A stretch of DNA of 36,878 bases from Fibrobacter sp. (GCF_017545445.1 NZ_JAFWOM010000055.1:1-36878), one strand, 5' to 3'; positions 1 to 8,473 are shown, counted from the first letter of the stretch. Numbers and translations are program-made. Notes: a model not told the origin generated them from the letters alone.

Positions 1-303
1 ATGGAACGCATCTACATTGGCGATACGATGCCCGGATTCATCCAGCGTTTCACGAGCGACGGCAAAATCACGCTCAACTTGACGCCGATCGGCTACAAGG
101 GCATGATGAAGAGCGAAAGCCCCAACGCCATCATGCAAAAGCTCGAAACCGCAGGCGGATTCCTCCCCTACGGCGACCACACCGACCCCGAAACCATCCG
201 TCGCGAATTCGGCATGTCCAAAAAGACGTTCAAGAAAATCATCGGCACGCTTTTCCGCGAAGGCAAAATCGAAATTTCGGACGAAGGAATCCGGGCGGTT
301 TAA
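1..303 (+). CDS. CvfB/YitL-like S1 RNA-binding protein, C-terminal part (truncated by window edge)
   Basis: This is the last 100 residues of a protein whose 5' part lies before the window, so the ATG at position 1 is probably not its start. The stretch from about residue 52 (GGFLPYGDHTDPETI) through FGMSKKTFKKIIGTL to the end (KIEISDEGIRAV) matches the C-terminal winged-helix domain of the CvfB/YitL family, which follows several S1 RNA-binding domains in that family. CvfB-type proteins bind RNA and influence virulence-factor or stress gene expression in Firmicutes; the role here is unknown. The gene converges on the ompA-like gene, and the hairpin at 424-448 can end both transcripts. The family call rests on the C-terminal motif only. 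Confidence 0.75.
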   Translation: MERIYIGDTMPGFIQRFTSDGKITLNLTPIGYKGMMKSESPNAIMQKLETAGGFLPYGDHTDPETIRREFGMSKKTFKKIIGTLFREGKIEISDEGIRAV

Positions 304-318
304 TCAATAAAAGGAGAT

Positions 319-393
319 CCCCGAACACTTCGACATAAGGTTGGTGAGCCTGCCGAACCAAACCAATCAAGTTCAGAGCATCGCAGGTCGGGG
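319..393 (+). repeat. Dispersed intergenic stem-loop, copy 1 (11-nt loop class)
   Basis: An outer stem CCCCGA (319-324) pairs with TCGGGG (388-393). Inside it, GGTTGGT (339-345) pairs with ACCAAACC (357-364) with one bulged A. The 11-nt loop is GAGCCTGCCGA. The loop and the bulged-stem layout recur at 8378-8416 and 15473-15523 with different stem sequences. No reading frame is visible. Confidence 0.5.
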
Positions 394-423
394 AAGACTG
401 ACGCGAAAGAAAACTCTATAAAG

Positions 424-448
424 AAAGCCGCATTTTTGCGGCTTTTTT
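424..448. terminator. Bidirectional intrinsic terminator between cvfB-like and ompA-like genes
   Basis: AAAGCCGC (424-431) pairs perfectly with GCGGCTTT (438-445) across a 6-nt loop and is followed by a T run. The opposite strand also carries a U-rich tail. It sits between two convergent genes and can serve both. A second small hairpin, GCGGA/TCCGC at 465-480, lies closer to the ompA-like stop. Confidence 0.85.
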
Positions 449-492
449 CATTTTCAAAATTCATGCGGATCAACGTCCGCGCATCCTGAATT

Positions 493-1188
493 TTAGAAAT
501 TCACTTCGTCGGCGTTCAGCACGCGGATTTCGATGCGGCGGTTGGCACGGCGGCCAGACTCCGTCGAATTGTCACCCTTCGGGCGGCTCGGACCATAGCC
601 CACTGCCGTCACGCGATCTGCTTCGATGCCATTTTCGATCATGTAGTCGCGGACGCTGTTTGCGCGGTCTTCGGAAAGCTGCTGGTTCAGCTCGGCACCG
701 CCTTCGCTGCTCGTGTGGCCTTCCACTTCGACCTTCGCCTTCGGGTTGCGCTTGAGGCCAGCAATCGCAGCCTTCAAAGTCTTCAAGGAACTCGGGACGA
801 GTTCGGCGCTCCCGGCCTTGAACAAAACACCCGTCAATTCCGAACGCGTATCGTCAAACACGACCGTGATGCCGCCCGTGCTTGCCGTGCGGGACACATA
901 CGGCGTTTCACCGCATTCGAACGGACCCGTCAAACTTTCGCACATAATCGTGTAGGTATCTTCACGCGGAATATGGAAGCTCGCCTCGCCATAGCCATCC
1001 GTCGTAATCACAATCTTCTTTCCCTTGTTCTGCCCCACGAACGTGAGCTTTTTATTGACATGCGGAACATCATCGTTATTCGTATAAGTCACGTTCAAAA
1101 CAGCGTGAGTCTTGTTCGGTGCGAGATTACCGGCAACGGCAAAAGAAGTCGCCACTAAAGCCGAGAGAGCAATGCGGGAAATTTTCAT
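493..1188 (-). CDS. OmpA-family cell-wall-anchoring envelope protein
   Basis: This 231-residue exported protein has a signal peptide at residues 1-19 (MKISRIALSALVATSFAVA). An immunoglobulin-like beta region follows at about 27-112, then an OmpA C-terminal domain at about 118-225. The OmpA signatures are VEGHTSSEGG, LSEDRANSV and NRRIEIRV. This domain normally grips peptidoglycan non-covalently. The Asp of the common GHTD motif is Ser here (GHTS variant), while the Arg of the RA..V motif is kept. There is no N-terminal eight-strand barrel, so the protein is more likely periplasmic or lipid-associated than a porin. The start at 1188 is chosen because GGAG lies 7 nt upstream and the signal peptide begins there; the frame extends 18 codons further up without a plausible start. 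Confidence 0.88.
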   Translation of the reverse strand: MKISRIALSALVATSFAVAGNLAPNKTHAVLNVTYTNNDDVPHVNKKLTFVGQNKGKKIVITTDGYGEASFHIPREDTYTIMCESLTGPFECGETPYVSRTASTGGITVVFDDTRSELTGVLFKAGSAELVPSSLKTLKAAIAGLKRNPKAKVEVEGHTSSEGGAELNQQLSEDRANSVRDYMIENGIEADRVTAVGYGPSRPKGDNSTESGRRANRRIEIRVLNADEVNF

Positions 1189-1224
1189 TCTTGTACTCCA
1201 ACTGGTTATAAAAATTGCGTGCAA

Positions 1225-1253
1225 AAAATAAAAATTGAACAAGCAAGTTTCAA
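1225..1253 (-). promoter_or_regulatory. Sigma-70-type promoter of the ompA-like gene
   Basis: On the minus strand a TTGAAA box (1248-1253) and a TATTTT box (1225-1230) are separated by exactly 17 nt. They lie 36 nt upstream of the start at 1188, which leaves room for a leader with the GGAG site. Confidence 0.6.
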
Positions 1254-1316
1254 ATAATCTTTAAAAAAATCATGAAATTTCTAAATTTGCGCACGAAATC
1301 CTTATAGGGAGTGTTT

Positions 1317-2372
1317 ATGAACTTCAAGAAAATCGCAAGCGCACTTTTAGTAGCCGGCATGGCTACAACCGCATTTGCCGCAGATGCAGAAATCGGCCTC
1401 AAGGCCAACGTCCAGACCCAAGCCACCAAGATGATAGCCGACGACAGTTCCAACTTCAGCTCGCTCTGGATCCGCGCCAACATCGGAGCACAGTACAAGA
1501 GCGAAAGCATCGACGGACTCGTCATGTTGCGCATTTTCGCCCCGCAGTTCGGCAACAAGATTAAGGACGGCGACGGCAAGACCACAAGCTACGACAAGAT
1601 TCTCGCCGACCTCTACTGGGTCAACTACAAATGGTCTCTGAACGAAAACAACAAGCTCAACCTCAAAATCGGTCACTGGAAAACCGACTGGTCGCAATCC
1701 ACCCACTTCGGTACATACATCGACAAGGACCTCACCGGACGCGGCCTTTGGATGCGTGACTACGCCCACAACGCTCTCGAACTCGGATGGAAAACCGGCG
1801 TTTCTCAGTTCAGCGCCATGCTCGCCACCCGCGACAACAAGATGAACTCCGGCTACATCCGCATCGAAGAAGACCTGAAGTTCGAATTCCCGCTCGAAGC
1901 AAAGATTGCCTACCGCGTGAACGCATTCGACCCGATACAGAACACCGCAGCAGTAACGCATCGCGTGGCCGCATACCTCAGCTACAAGATTGTTCCTGAA
2001 TTCCGTATCTACGGCGAATATGCGCACATCGGCACCACGGACGAAAAAATTGAAAAAACCGCTCCCAATTACCTCGCCCCTGAATCCAAGTACATGAAAC
2101 CCGGCAAGCACTACAACCCGTTCTACTTCGGTGCAGAATTCTCCCCGAAAGACGGCGTGATGAGCATCCTCATGAGCAACCTTTATCTTGAATGGGAACG
2201 CATCGGCGACCGCCAGGAAGTCCATGACAGTAAAAAGAAAATGGACGATTGGGCATGGACTCTCGCATGGGCTAAGAAGATAGGCCAATCCAAGCTCCAG
2301 TTCAGCCTCTACAGTGGCAACGAAATGAGCGACCTCGGCCTCGCCTTCCGCCTCACGAGCACGTTCAAGTAA
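1317..2372 (+). CDS. Predicted outer-membrane beta-barrel (porin-like) protein
   Basis: The product is a 351-residue protein with a signal peptide at residues 1-22 (MNFKKIASALLVAGMATTAFAA). The mature part alternates polar and aromatic residues in strands such as LWIRANIGAQYKS, LYWVNYKWSL, LNLKIGHWKTDW and AAYLSYKIVPEFRIYGEY. It ends in LAFRLTSTFK, a beta-strand ending with an aromatic residue next to the C-terminus. This is the pattern of an outer-membrane barrel of roughly 14-16 strands, but I do not recognise a named family. The ATG at 1317 is preferred because GGGAG ends 5 nt before it; an in-frame GTG at 1311 overlaps that site. It is divergent from the ompA-like gene, and a strong terminator follows. 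Confidence 0.65.
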   Translation: MNFKKIASALLVAGMATTAFAADAEIGLKANVQTQATKMIADDSSNFSSLWIRANIGAQYKSESIDGLVMLRIFAPQFGNKIKDGDGKTTSYDKILADLYWVNYKWSLNENNKLNLKIGHWKTDWSQSTHFGTYIDKDLTGRGLWMRDYAHNALELGWKTGVSQFSAMLATRDNKMNSGYIRIEEDLKFEFPLEAKIAYRVNAFDPIQNTAAVTHRVAAYLSYKIVPEFRIYGEYAHIGTTDEKIEKTAPNYLAPESKYMKPGKHYNPFYFGAEFSPKDGVMSILMSNLYLEWERIGDRQEVHDSKKKMDDWAWTLAWAKKIGQSKLQFSLYSGNEMSDLGLAFRLTSTFK

Positions 2373-2397
2373 TAGAAACTGAACTCATTACAGTTAC

Positions 2398-2427
2398 GCC
2401 CCGGCCAACTTGCCGGGGTTTCTTTTT
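2398..2427 (+). terminator. Intrinsic terminator of the barrel gene
   Basis: CCCCGGC (2399-2405) pairs with GCCGGGG (2412-2418) around CAACTT and is followed by TTTCTTTTT. It lies 26 nt after the barrel gene stop codon. Confidence 0.9.
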
Positions 2428-2514
2428 GTTTATTCTGTATGCAGAGAGGCTGATAAAGTGATTCGTAAGGGAATACGATTCCGGAACATGGCCGGGAAGA
2501 CAGCAAACAGCGGA

Positions 2515-2547
2515 AAAAAAAGTCCAACCTTCCGGTTGAACTTTTTT
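2515..2547. terminator. Tandem terminator hairpin 3 downstream of tRNA-Glu
   Basis: An A-tract plus AGTCCAACC pairs with GGTTGAACT plus a T-tract around TTCC, with one C/A mismatch. It is preceded by AGCGGA, as are the other two hairpins in the array. It can act on either strand. Confidence 0.6.
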
Positions 2548-2568
2548 AGTACCCCTGAAGCGGAAAAT

Positions 2569-2599
2569 AAAAATGACCAACTTATTGTTGGTCATTTTT
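2569..2599. terminator. Tandem terminator hairpin 2 downstream of tRNA-Glu
   Basis: AAAAATGACCAAC (2569-2581) pairs perfectly with GTTGGTCATTTTT (2587-2599), a 13-bp stem with the loop TTATT. Because the A and T runs are symmetric it would terminate on both strands. Confidence 0.75.
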
Positions 2600-2620
2600 A
2601 GTACCCCTGGGGCGGAAAGT

Positions 2621-2652
2621 AAAAACGGCCAACCCTTCGGTTGGTCGTTTTT
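2621..2652. terminator. Tandem terminator hairpin 1, directly after tRNA-Glu
   Basis: AAAAACGGCCAACC pairs with GGTTGGTCGTTTTT across CTTC, a 14-bp stem including one G/T wobble. On the minus strand it begins one base after the tRNA 3' end, so it is the natural tRNA terminator. Confidence 0.85.
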
Positions 2653-2653
2653 A

Positions 2654-2726
2654 TACCCCCAAGCGGACTCGAACCGCTGTTGCGGGAATGAGAATCCCGA
2701 GTCCTAGGCCACTAGACGATGGGGGC
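2654..2726 (-). tRNA. tRNA-Glu (anticodon CTC)
   Basis: Reading the minus strand gives a complete 73-nt cloverleaf. The acceptor stem is GCCCCCA/TGGGGGT, with G.U as first pair. The D arm is GTC/GAC with GG in the loop. The anticodon stem CGGGA/TCCCG encloses TTCTCAT, placing CTC at 34-36. The T arm is AGCGG/CCGCT with loop TTCGAGT, and the discriminator base is A. CCA is not encoded. A strong promoter lies upstream and three hairpins follow. The G.U first pair is slightly unusual for tRNA-Glu. Confidence 0.93.
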
Positions 2727-2737
2727 AAGCGCGGCAC

Positions 2738-2766
2738 ATTATAGCAATTTTAATTGCATCCGTCAA
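2738..2766 (-). promoter_or_regulatory. Consensus promoter of tRNA-Glu
   Basis: On the minus strand TTGACG (2761-2766) and a perfect TATAAT (2738-2743) are separated by 17 nt. The -10 box ends 11 nt before the first tRNA base. The spacer contains the near-palindrome GCAATTTTAATTGC. Confidence 0.85.
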
Positions 2767-2836
2767 CCAATAAATAGCTTTAATTGAGAATTTATTTGTT
2801 GACCTTTTCAAGCGCTACTAATGAACCGCATCAAGC

Positions 2837-2859
2837 GAAAAGCGAGAGGCGTTCCCTCG
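2837..2859 (-). terminator. Probable terminator of the PpiD-like gene
   Basis: On the minus strand CGAGGG pairs with CTCTCG (one G.U) around AACGC and is followed by CTTTTC. It lies 7 nt after the stop of the foldase gene. The stem is short, so efficiency is uncertain. Confidence 0.5.
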
Positions 2860-2865
2860 CCCGCT

Positions 2866-4800
2866 TTAATCCCTATAGTAGAGATCGAGGTTACTCTTGA
2901 CAAGCGTTGCAGCTTCGATATTCGTCACATAGTCGTTGAAGACCGTCATCGCGGCAAAGCGATTCGTGTTTTCGATATCCTGCTTGATTGCTTCTTCGAC
3001 TTCTTCAACCTTCGGAGTCTTCTTGGAGATGACCTTGACCATCACGGCACCGTTTTCGGCAACGACCGGAGCGGTCCATTCGCCAGCCTTGGCCTTGCCC
3101 ACAACCTTTGCGACCTGCGGATTGCTGTAGCCGAATCCCGGAACAAAGCCATCGACAGATGCGTTCTTGGATTCGATTTCGACCTTTTCAATCTTTGCAG
3201 CCGCTGTATCAGCCGGGTTGTAAGATTTCACCTGGGCAGCGACAGAATTCAAGTAGATTTCGGCAGCCTTGCCAGCCTTCTGCTTGAGGAGGGCTTCCTT
3301 AATTTCGTTGTAGTAGAGCGGGAGGCTACGTTCGCCAGCCTTATAAGAACCAACCTTCTTTGCAATGGCAACCCACTTATTGTTCTTGAGCACGTTAGAA
3401 ATTTCGCTATCTTCATCCGGGAGGTTTTCGTTCGGCCATGCGAATGCGGCCAAGCCACGGATGTAACCGATAGAAGCGATGTTGCCATCACGCGGAACCC
3501 ATTCGGAAACCTTGACTTCGAGACCGCGAGACTTAGCTTCTGTGACCAAATCAGCGCCGGCATCGACATTCTTCTTGATGCCGTTAAGAATCTTTTCGAG
3601 GCTATCAATCGTATTGGAAGAAGCCGTCACCGTGAGGAGAATGTGGCCGACCTTGACCTTTTCAACTTCACCCTTATCATTCTTCACGTTGCCGTAAGAC
3701 TTGATGATGTGGTAACCGAACTGAGAACGGACCGGTTCAGAAATCTTGCCAGAGTCAAGAGCAAAAGCAGCATCTTCGAACGGTTTCACATAAGTGCCAC
3801 GGCCAACGAAGTCTTCGCTCAAAACGCCACCCTTTTCGGCACTGCCCTGGTCTTCAGAAGAAACGCGAGCCATGTCTTCGAAAGTGGTCGTCGAGGTGGA
3901 ATCCGTAAGCTGATAATAAAGCGTCATAGCATATTCGCGGATGCTTGCATCATCGGCAGCCGTTGCTTCAACTGGGAGAGCAATGTACTGGAACTGAGCA
4001 ACGTCCTTCTGCACAAAGAAGCTATCAAGAGCGTGAGCCTTGAAATAAGCAGCAACCATCACGCTATCCACGGAATTGCTATCCACAACAAATGCAGAAT
4101 TCGGGGCAACCGCCACCTGCAGTTCGTAATCCGTCATGCGACGTTCGACGCTCCACTTTGCTTCAAGAGAAGTCGGATGAACAGATGCTCCGACCAAAGC
4201 CTGAAGTTGGCGAGCCGGAATGGCGTTGTTCTTCATTTCATCTTCGAGACGGAGCATTTCGCTCCACTTGAAAGCTGCCGGCGTTTCAATCCAAGCATCG
4301 TAATCGGCCTTGTTGAAAGTCGTATCCGTAAGGAATTTCGGCAAAGAGGCGATGTATGCCTGAGAACGCTGCATCAAGTCCTCTTGAGAGGTCGCCTGCT
4401 GCTGGATGGCATACAGACGGTACTGAGCTTCTTGGACCAAGCGAGCACGAACGGCATCGGAATTACGCTTGAAAGCGTCCTTAAGTTCTGCAACCGAGGC
4501 TCTCAGTTCGGCCTTTTCGTACTGTTCGGCAAAGAGTGCCTGACGAACGAAACTAGAAAACACCTGACTGCGGAGCTGGGCGTACTGTTCATCGTCCAAG
4601 TGCTGGTCTTGACGTTTTTGCACGATTTCCTTGATGCGAGCATCAAATTGCACATAAGAAATCTTGGTGTCATTGACGATGCCGACAGGATAGCTATGTC
4701 CTTGGTTCGGAACACGGTCCATGGCCAAAAGACCGATGGCGATACCTGCAGCAAAGATCACAATTACCCACTTGGCTTTTTCATTAATCCACGTTAACAT
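2866..4800 (-). CDS. PpiD/SurA-type membrane-anchored peptidyl-prolyl isomerase and chaperone
   Basis: This 644-residue protein has a short cytoplasmic N-terminus, a single membrane helix at about residues 11-27, and a long periplasmic part. A SurA-N/PpiD-like helical chaperone region spans about 40-250. A parvulin rotamase domain lies at about 268-370, with the family signatures [24 protein letters not shown] and [11 protein letters not shown] second, partial parvulin-like start ([10 protein letters not shown]) follows at about 383, then a helical C-terminal region with a [13 protein letters not shown] repeat motif. PpiD proteins help newly exported outer-membrane proteins fold at the inner membrane. 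CGGAG lies 7 nt before the start. It is close in length and plan to PpiD (about 620 residues), but I withhold the symbol. Confidence 0.85.
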   Translation of the reverse strand: MLTWINEKAKWVIVIFAAGIAIGLLAMDRVPNQGHSYPVGIVNDTKISYVQFDARIKEIVQKRQDQHLDDEQYAQLRSQVFSSFVRQALFAEQYEKAELRASVAELKDAFKRNSDAVRARLVQEAQYRLYAIQQQATSQEDLMQRSQAYIASLPKFLTDTTFNKADYDAWIETPAAFKWSEMLRLEDEMKNNAIPARQLQALVGASVHPTSLEAKWSVERRMTDYELQVAVAPNSAFVVDSNSVDSVMVAAYFKAHALDSFFVQKDVAQFQYIALPVEATAADDASIREYAMTLYYQLTDSTSTTTFEDMARVSSEDQGSAEKGGVLSEDFVGRGTYVKPFEDAAFALDSGKISEPVRSQFGYHIIKSYGNVKNDKGEVEKVKVGHILLTVTASSNTIDSLEKILNGIKKNVDAGADLVTEAKSRGLEVKVSEWVPRDGNIASIGYIRGLAAFAWPNENLPDEDSEISNVLKNNKWVAIAKKVGSYKAGERSLPLYYNEIKEALLKQKAGKAAEIYLNSVAAQVKSYNPADTAAAKIEKVEIESKNASVDGFVPGFGYSNPQVAKVVGKAKAGEWTAPVVAENGAVMVKVISKKTPKVEEVEEAIKQDIENTNRFAAMTVFNDYVTNIEAATLVKSNLDLYYRD

Positions 4801-4956
4801 AGGGACTACTCCGTTAAAATTTTTGTCGCGTGAAAAATAGCAAAAAAAAATTATTGCATTTTATTTTATCGCAATCAAGAGCAAATATAATGCCGAAAAA
4901 CCTTAATTTTTCTATTTATGGGATATAAAAATACAAATTCCTTTTGGAGTTCTACC

Positions 4957-6537
4957 ATGTACGATATTTTGGTTTTGGGCGCAGGCATTTCTGGATTAAG
5001 CGCCGCCCTCCACGCCGCAGAAAAAGGTTTTCACGTTGTAATTTTAACCAAAGGAGCAAAGCCGGACGGCTCATCGAACTACGCTCAAGGTGGCATCGCG
5101 ACCGTCACCGAAAAGTCCGACAAGTTCGAGTTCCACATTACAGACACGCTCGAAGCAGGCGCTGGCCTCTGCAAAAAAGAACCCGTTAATATTTTGACGA
5201 AGAGCGGACCAGCCACCATCAAGCAGCTCGTCAAGTGGGGTGTCCAGTTCACACCGTCGCCCGAAGACAAGACGCAGTTTGACCTCCACCTCGAAGGCGG
5301 ACACAGTCACCACCGCATTCTGCATGCCGCAGACCTCACCGGCAAAGAAATCATGCGCGCTCTCCTCTGCGAGCTCCACAAACAAAAGAAAATCGACTAC
5401 CTCGAAAACTGCTACATCAAGGACTTGATTTGCGAAGGCGAAGGCAAAGCCAAGCGTTGCGTCGGTGCAAAAATCATCCACCAGAAGACTGGCGAAGTCG
5501 AAAGCATTTATGCGAAAGCGACGATTCTCTCGACAGGCGGCGCAGGCCGCATCTGGCAATACACCGTTTGCCCGCCCGACAGCTGCGGCGACGGCATGGC
5601 GATTGCCGCCCGTGCAGGGGCCGCCCTCCAAGACATCGAATTCATGCAGTTCCACCCCACAAGTTTGTATGCACCCAGCTTCAAGAAGCCGTTCCTCATC
5701 TCCGAAGCCGTTCGCGGCTTTGGCGGCATCCTCAAGAACGACAAGGGCGAAGAATTCATGAACCAAGTGCACCCGCTCCACTCGCTGGCCCCCCGCGACA
5801 TCGTGGCTCGCGCCATCCATAGCGAAATGCAGCGCCTCGGCAAGGACCATATGTTCATTGACCTCTCTGGCCGTACCCCCAAAGACATCATGAGTCACTT
5901 CCCGCACATTTATTCTAAATGCATGGACGCAGGTATCGACATCACCAAGGAATGGATTCCGGTCGTACCGGCAGCCCACTACATGTGCGGAGGCGTTCTT
6001 GTGGATACGTGGTCCCGCACTGAAATCAAGGGCCTCTATGCTTGCGGCGAAGTCGCTGCAACAGGCGTTCACGGAGCAAATCGCCTCGCCTCGAACTCGC
6101 TCTTGGAAAGCGTCGTGTTCGCCATCCGCGCCGTCGATGACATCGACAAGAGCGGACTTACCAAAGATAAACTAAGCGTTCCTAAACAAAAGAAAGAAAA
6201 CGTCAGCTTCGCCAAGGCCGCCTACTGGCGCAAACGCAAGAAAATGCTCCAGGACATGATGTGGACACATTGCGGCATTGTCCGCACCACAGCAGGGCTC
6301 AACCAAGGTCTCAAGGTCATTGACGAACTCCAGAAAGATGTCGATGCCGCCATCAAGAACAAAGAAACAGAGAACTTGCATTTCCTCGAATTCTTGAACG
6401 CGCTCCAAGTTTCCAAGATGATTCTCATCGCGGCTCTGCGTCGCAAGGAATCCCGCGGACTCCACTACATTCTGGATTACCCGAATCAAGACCCGAAGAC
6501 AAAGCACCAAAGCATTTATCTGAGCGACAAGAAGTAA
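4957..6537 (+). CDS. nadB: L-aspartate oxidase (NadB)
   Basis: NadB is an FAD enzyme that oxidises L-aspartate to iminoaspartate, the first step of de novo NAD synthesis, which is then used by quinolinate synthase. The 526-residue product opens with the Rossmann motif GAGISGLSAA (residues 8-17). It carries SSNYAQGGIA, GGHSHHRILHA, FMQFHPTSLY, the active-site block PAAHYMCGGV, and GVHGANRLASNSLLE, all typical of the succinate dehydrogenase/NadB flavoprotein family. The C-terminal helical domain is present. The ATG at 4957 is used because TTGGAG (4945-4950) precedes it at good spacing; a frame ATG at 4918 has no such site. A TATAAT at 4886-4891 is a candidate -10. No nadA or nadC lies in the window. 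Confidence 0.95.
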   Translation: MYDILVLGAGISGLSAALHAAEKGFHVVILTKGAKPDGSSNYAQGGIATVTEKSDKFEFHITDTLEAGAGLCKKEPVNILTKSGPATIKQLVKWGVQFTPSPEDKTQFDLHLEGGHSHHRILHAADLTGKEIMRALLCELHKQKKIDYLENCYIKDLICEGEGKAKRCVGAKIIHQKTGEVESIYAKATILSTGGAGRIWQYTVCPPDSCGDGMAIAARAGAALQDIEFMQFHPTSLYAPSFKKPFLISEAVRGFGGILKNDKGEEFMNQVHPLHSLAPRDIVARAIHSEMQRLGKDHMFIDLSGRTPKDIMSHFPHIYSKCMDAGIDITKEWIPVVPAAHYMCGGVLVDTWSRTEIKGLYACGEVAATGVHGANRLASNSLLESVVFAIRAVDDIDKSGLTKDKLSVPKQKKENVSFAKAAYWRKRKKMLQDMMWTHCGIVRTTAGLNQGLKVIDELQKDVDAAIKNKETENLHFLEFLNALQVSKMILIAALRRKESRGLHYILDYPNQDPKTKHQSIYLSDKK

Positions 6538-6546
6538 ATCTTTTTC

Positions 6547-6552
6547 TATAAT
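6547..6552 (+). promoter_or_regulatory. -10 box for a leaderless start of the kinase gene
   Basis: A perfect TATAAT ends 7 nt before the ATG at 6560, where transcription would begin at or next to the start codon. No GGAG-like site precedes the ATG. The -35 region (GCGACA at 6524-6529) is weak. Confidence 0.45.
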
Positions 6553-6559
6553 GGGATGC

Positions 6560-7609
6560 ATGGAAGAAGTCAAGGCAACACAGTCCAAAAAGAAAGTCAA
6601 GGATCAGCTTCCGTCCAAGATTGGCGGATACAAACCGATACAAGCTTTGAACAGCGGAGCCATGGGCAGCCTGTGGCTTTGCAGAGACCCGTCTCTTGAC
6701 AGGCTCGTTGTCGCCAAAAGGCTCCATTCGAACTTGAACCAGCAAGATCTTTACATCAAAAGGTTCTTGCAAGAAGGGAGCATCCTCGCCCACCTGAACC
6801 ATCCGAGCATCATCCAGCCCTACGCCCTCTGGAAAGACAGCGACGGCAACTACACGATGTCGATGGAGTACGTTCAAGGTTCCAGCCTCAAGGATTTGCT
6901 ACTGCGGAACAAGCGACCGCCCATCTGGGTTGTCGAAACGATTCTCTACGAGTTGCTGAACGCGTTAAGCCACGCCCACCGCAACGGCGTCACGCATCGC
7001 GATTTAAAACCCGCGAACATGATGATCGACAAGGACGGACGTGTGCGACTCTTGGACTTTGGCATCGCCCACACCGAAACGCCGCTCGACATCGGCAAGG
7101 AACTCACGCAGACCGGCTGCATCATCGGCACCGCCGCCTACATGAGCCCAGAACAAATCATGGGCGAAAAAGTCAATTACGCAAGCGACCTCTTTAGCGT
7201 AGGCATTATCGCCTGCGAAATGCTCATCGGCGAAAACCTCTTCCGCGGCAAGGATTTCGAAGAAACTCGCGAAAACATCCTCAAGATGAAATTCAAGCCG
7301 GAAGTGTTCCCGGACGATGTTCCGAAGCCACTCCGCAAGTTCGTGCTGAAGCTCCTCAACAAGCGGGCTAGCAAACGCCCCTCCTCGGCATGCGACGCGG
7401 CCAACGAACTCGCGGACCTCCTGAGCGAATACCCCCGCGACATGACTCCCTATATCGCAGAATGGGCGGATACGGTAAATGAAGACCAAGCTATAGATTC
7501 CATCATATCTCCTAAGCCGCAAAAAACTACATTTAAGTATGGAATAGGATTTTTACTTGGAATGATGGTCGCCACGATAGCGTTCGTCGCTATCCAGTTT
7601 GCGATCTAA
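6560..7609 (+). CDS. Membrane-anchored eukaryotic-type Ser/Thr protein kinase
   Basis: The 349-residue product is a Hanks-type kinase followed by one C-terminal membrane helix. Visible kinase motifs are the glycine-loop region LNSGAMGSLW, the ATP-lysine segment VVAKRL, catalytic HRDLKPANM, metal-binding DFG, and YMSPEQ in place of APE. All key residues (Lys, catalytic Asp, DFG Asp) are present, so it should be active. A hydrophobic segment near residues 326-347 (GIGFLLGMMVATIAFVAIQF) would anchor it with the kinase in the cytoplasm and almost nothing outside, so it lacks a sensor domain such as PASTA. It lies 22 nt after nadB and 13 nt before the cvpA-like gene. The start at 6560 follows from the TATAAT 7 nt upstream; an ATG at 6551 overlaps that box. 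Confidence 0.88.
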   Translation: MEEVKATQSKKKVKDQLPSKIGGYKPIQALNSGAMGSLWLCRDPSLDRLVVAKRLHSNLNQQDLYIKRFLQEGSILAHLNHPSIIQPYALWKDSDGNYTMSMEYVQGSSLKDLLLRNKRPPIWVVETILYELLNALSHAHRNGVTHRDLKPANMMIDKDGRVRLLDFGIAHTETPLDIGKELTQTGCIIGTAAYMSPEQIMGEKVNYASDLFSVGIIACEMLIGENLFRGKDFEETRENILKMKFKPEVFPDDVPKPLRKFVLKLLNKRASKRPSSACDAANELADLLSEYPRDMTPYIAEWADTVNEDQAIDSIISPKPQKTTFKYGIGFLLGMMVATIAFVAIQFAI

Positions 7610-7622
7610 AAGGATAAGTCCA

Positions 7623-8342
7623 ATGAATTGGATTGACATCGCATGTGCTGCATGCCTGCTTATATTTGGCGTCATAGGTTTATGGCGCGGTCTTTTAGGC
7701 AGTATTTTTAGACTGTGCGCATGGGTTGCAGCAATAGCAGGAGCTTACTTTTCTCAAAGTCTTTTCTGCTATTTTGTCATGCAAAATTTTGAATTTAGCG
7801 AATTTACCGCACGTCTTATCTGTATCAGCGTAGGCTTCTTGATTCCGTTTTTGCTGTTTTCGTTTATCGGACATATTGTCGGAGATTCCATCAAAAATAC
7901 AATTGTCGGAAAGACGAATCACATTCTAGGAGCTCTGTTCGGACTAGTCAAAGCAACACTTGTATGTTTCGTTTTACTCTTCATCTTACACCTGCTCCCC
8001 GTACAAGGGAACCTCAAGGACATGAGGGACAACGCAATCGCTTACAGTATTTACAAATCATCCCTCGAAAAATTCGGTTATTCCTCTGATGAAGTGAACC
8101 TCCGCAAGATGGCGAAAGAAAAAGCAAGCGAGCTTACGAAGACGATTACAGATAAAGCAAAAGGTTCCGAAGAAGCCGCCGATTCCCTCAAGAGCGTTGC
8201 AAAAGAAACTGCGACCAAAGTTTCAGATAAAGTTAGCGAAACTGCCGCAAAAGCAAAAGATGCGGCCATCGCCGCCAAAGACGCTGCCGTCAAGTCTTTA
8301 CAAAAAAGCAAAAACGACTCCACTAAAAAGACGAAAGAATAG
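7623..8342 (+). CDS. CvpA-family membrane protein with lysine/alanine-rich tail
   Basis: The product of 239 residues has four hydrophobic helices in the first 130 residues, starting MNWIDIACAACLLIFG. The pattern WRGLLGSIFRLCAWV and the third-to-fourth helix segment ILGALFGLVKATLVCFVLL match the CvpA (colicin V production) family. The family is linked to envelope stress and septation-associated functions, and its biochemical role is unsettled. Residues about 155-239 form a charged helical tail with repeated KAKDAAIAAKDAAVK-like segments reminiscent of LEA or apolipoprotein repeats, longer than in E. coli CvpA. AAGGA lies 8 nt upstream of the ATG at 7623. It probably shares a transcript with the kinase, whose stop is 13 nt upstream. 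Confidence 0.78.
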   Translation: MNWIDIACAACLLIFGVIGLWRGLLGSIFRLCAWVAAIAGAYFSQSLFCYFVMQNFEFSEFTARLICISVGFLIPFLLFSFIGHIVGDSIKNTIVGKTNHILGALFGLVKATLVCFVLLFILHLLPVQGNLKDMRDNAIAYSIYKSSLEKFGYSSDEVNLRKMAKEKASELTKTITDKAKGSEEAADSLKSVAKETATKVSDKVSETAAKAKDAAIAAKDAAVKSLQKSKNDSTKKTKE

Positions 8343-8377
8343 AGACAAGAAGGGTGGCAAAGCCGCCCAATTTGTCA

Positions 8378-8416
8378 CCCCAGACCAAGGTCCCTGAGCT
8401 AGTCGAAGGGCCGGGG
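8378..8416 (+). repeat. Dispersed intergenic stem-loop, copy 2 (11-nt loop class)
   Basis: Outer CCCC (8378-8381) pairs with GGGG (8413-8416). Inside, GG(T)CCCT (8389-8395) pairs with AGGGCC (8407-8412) with a single bulged T. The 11-nt loop is GAGCTAGTCGA, matching the loops at 346-356 and 15486-15496. Confidence 0.55.
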
Positions 8417-8440
8417 CCAGCTTACACGATACTGAAGCCT

Positions 8441-8473
8441 GTCATTCTGGAGCCGAAGGCGATAGGATCCAAT
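8441..8473 (+). repeat. Dispersed GTCAT...GGATCC intergenic repeat
   Basis: The unit begins GTCATTCTGGAGCC and ends GGATCCA, with a GCC-GAA-GGC mini-hairpin in the middle. A sister copy lies at 16451-16483 and a diverged inverted copy at 30368-30405. It directly follows stem-loop copy 2, and the pair fills the gap between convergent genes. Confidence 0.55.

Noticed and set aside
2410..2601. Small open frame across the terminator array after the barrel gene
   Set aside because: It runs through three hairpins and has no ribosome-binding site or protein-like composition.
2821..4797. A 658-codon open frame on the plus strand opposite the PpiD-like gene
   Set aside because: Its translation has no recognisable motif and is the shadow of the well-supported foldase on the other strand. 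No ribosome-binding site or signal fits.
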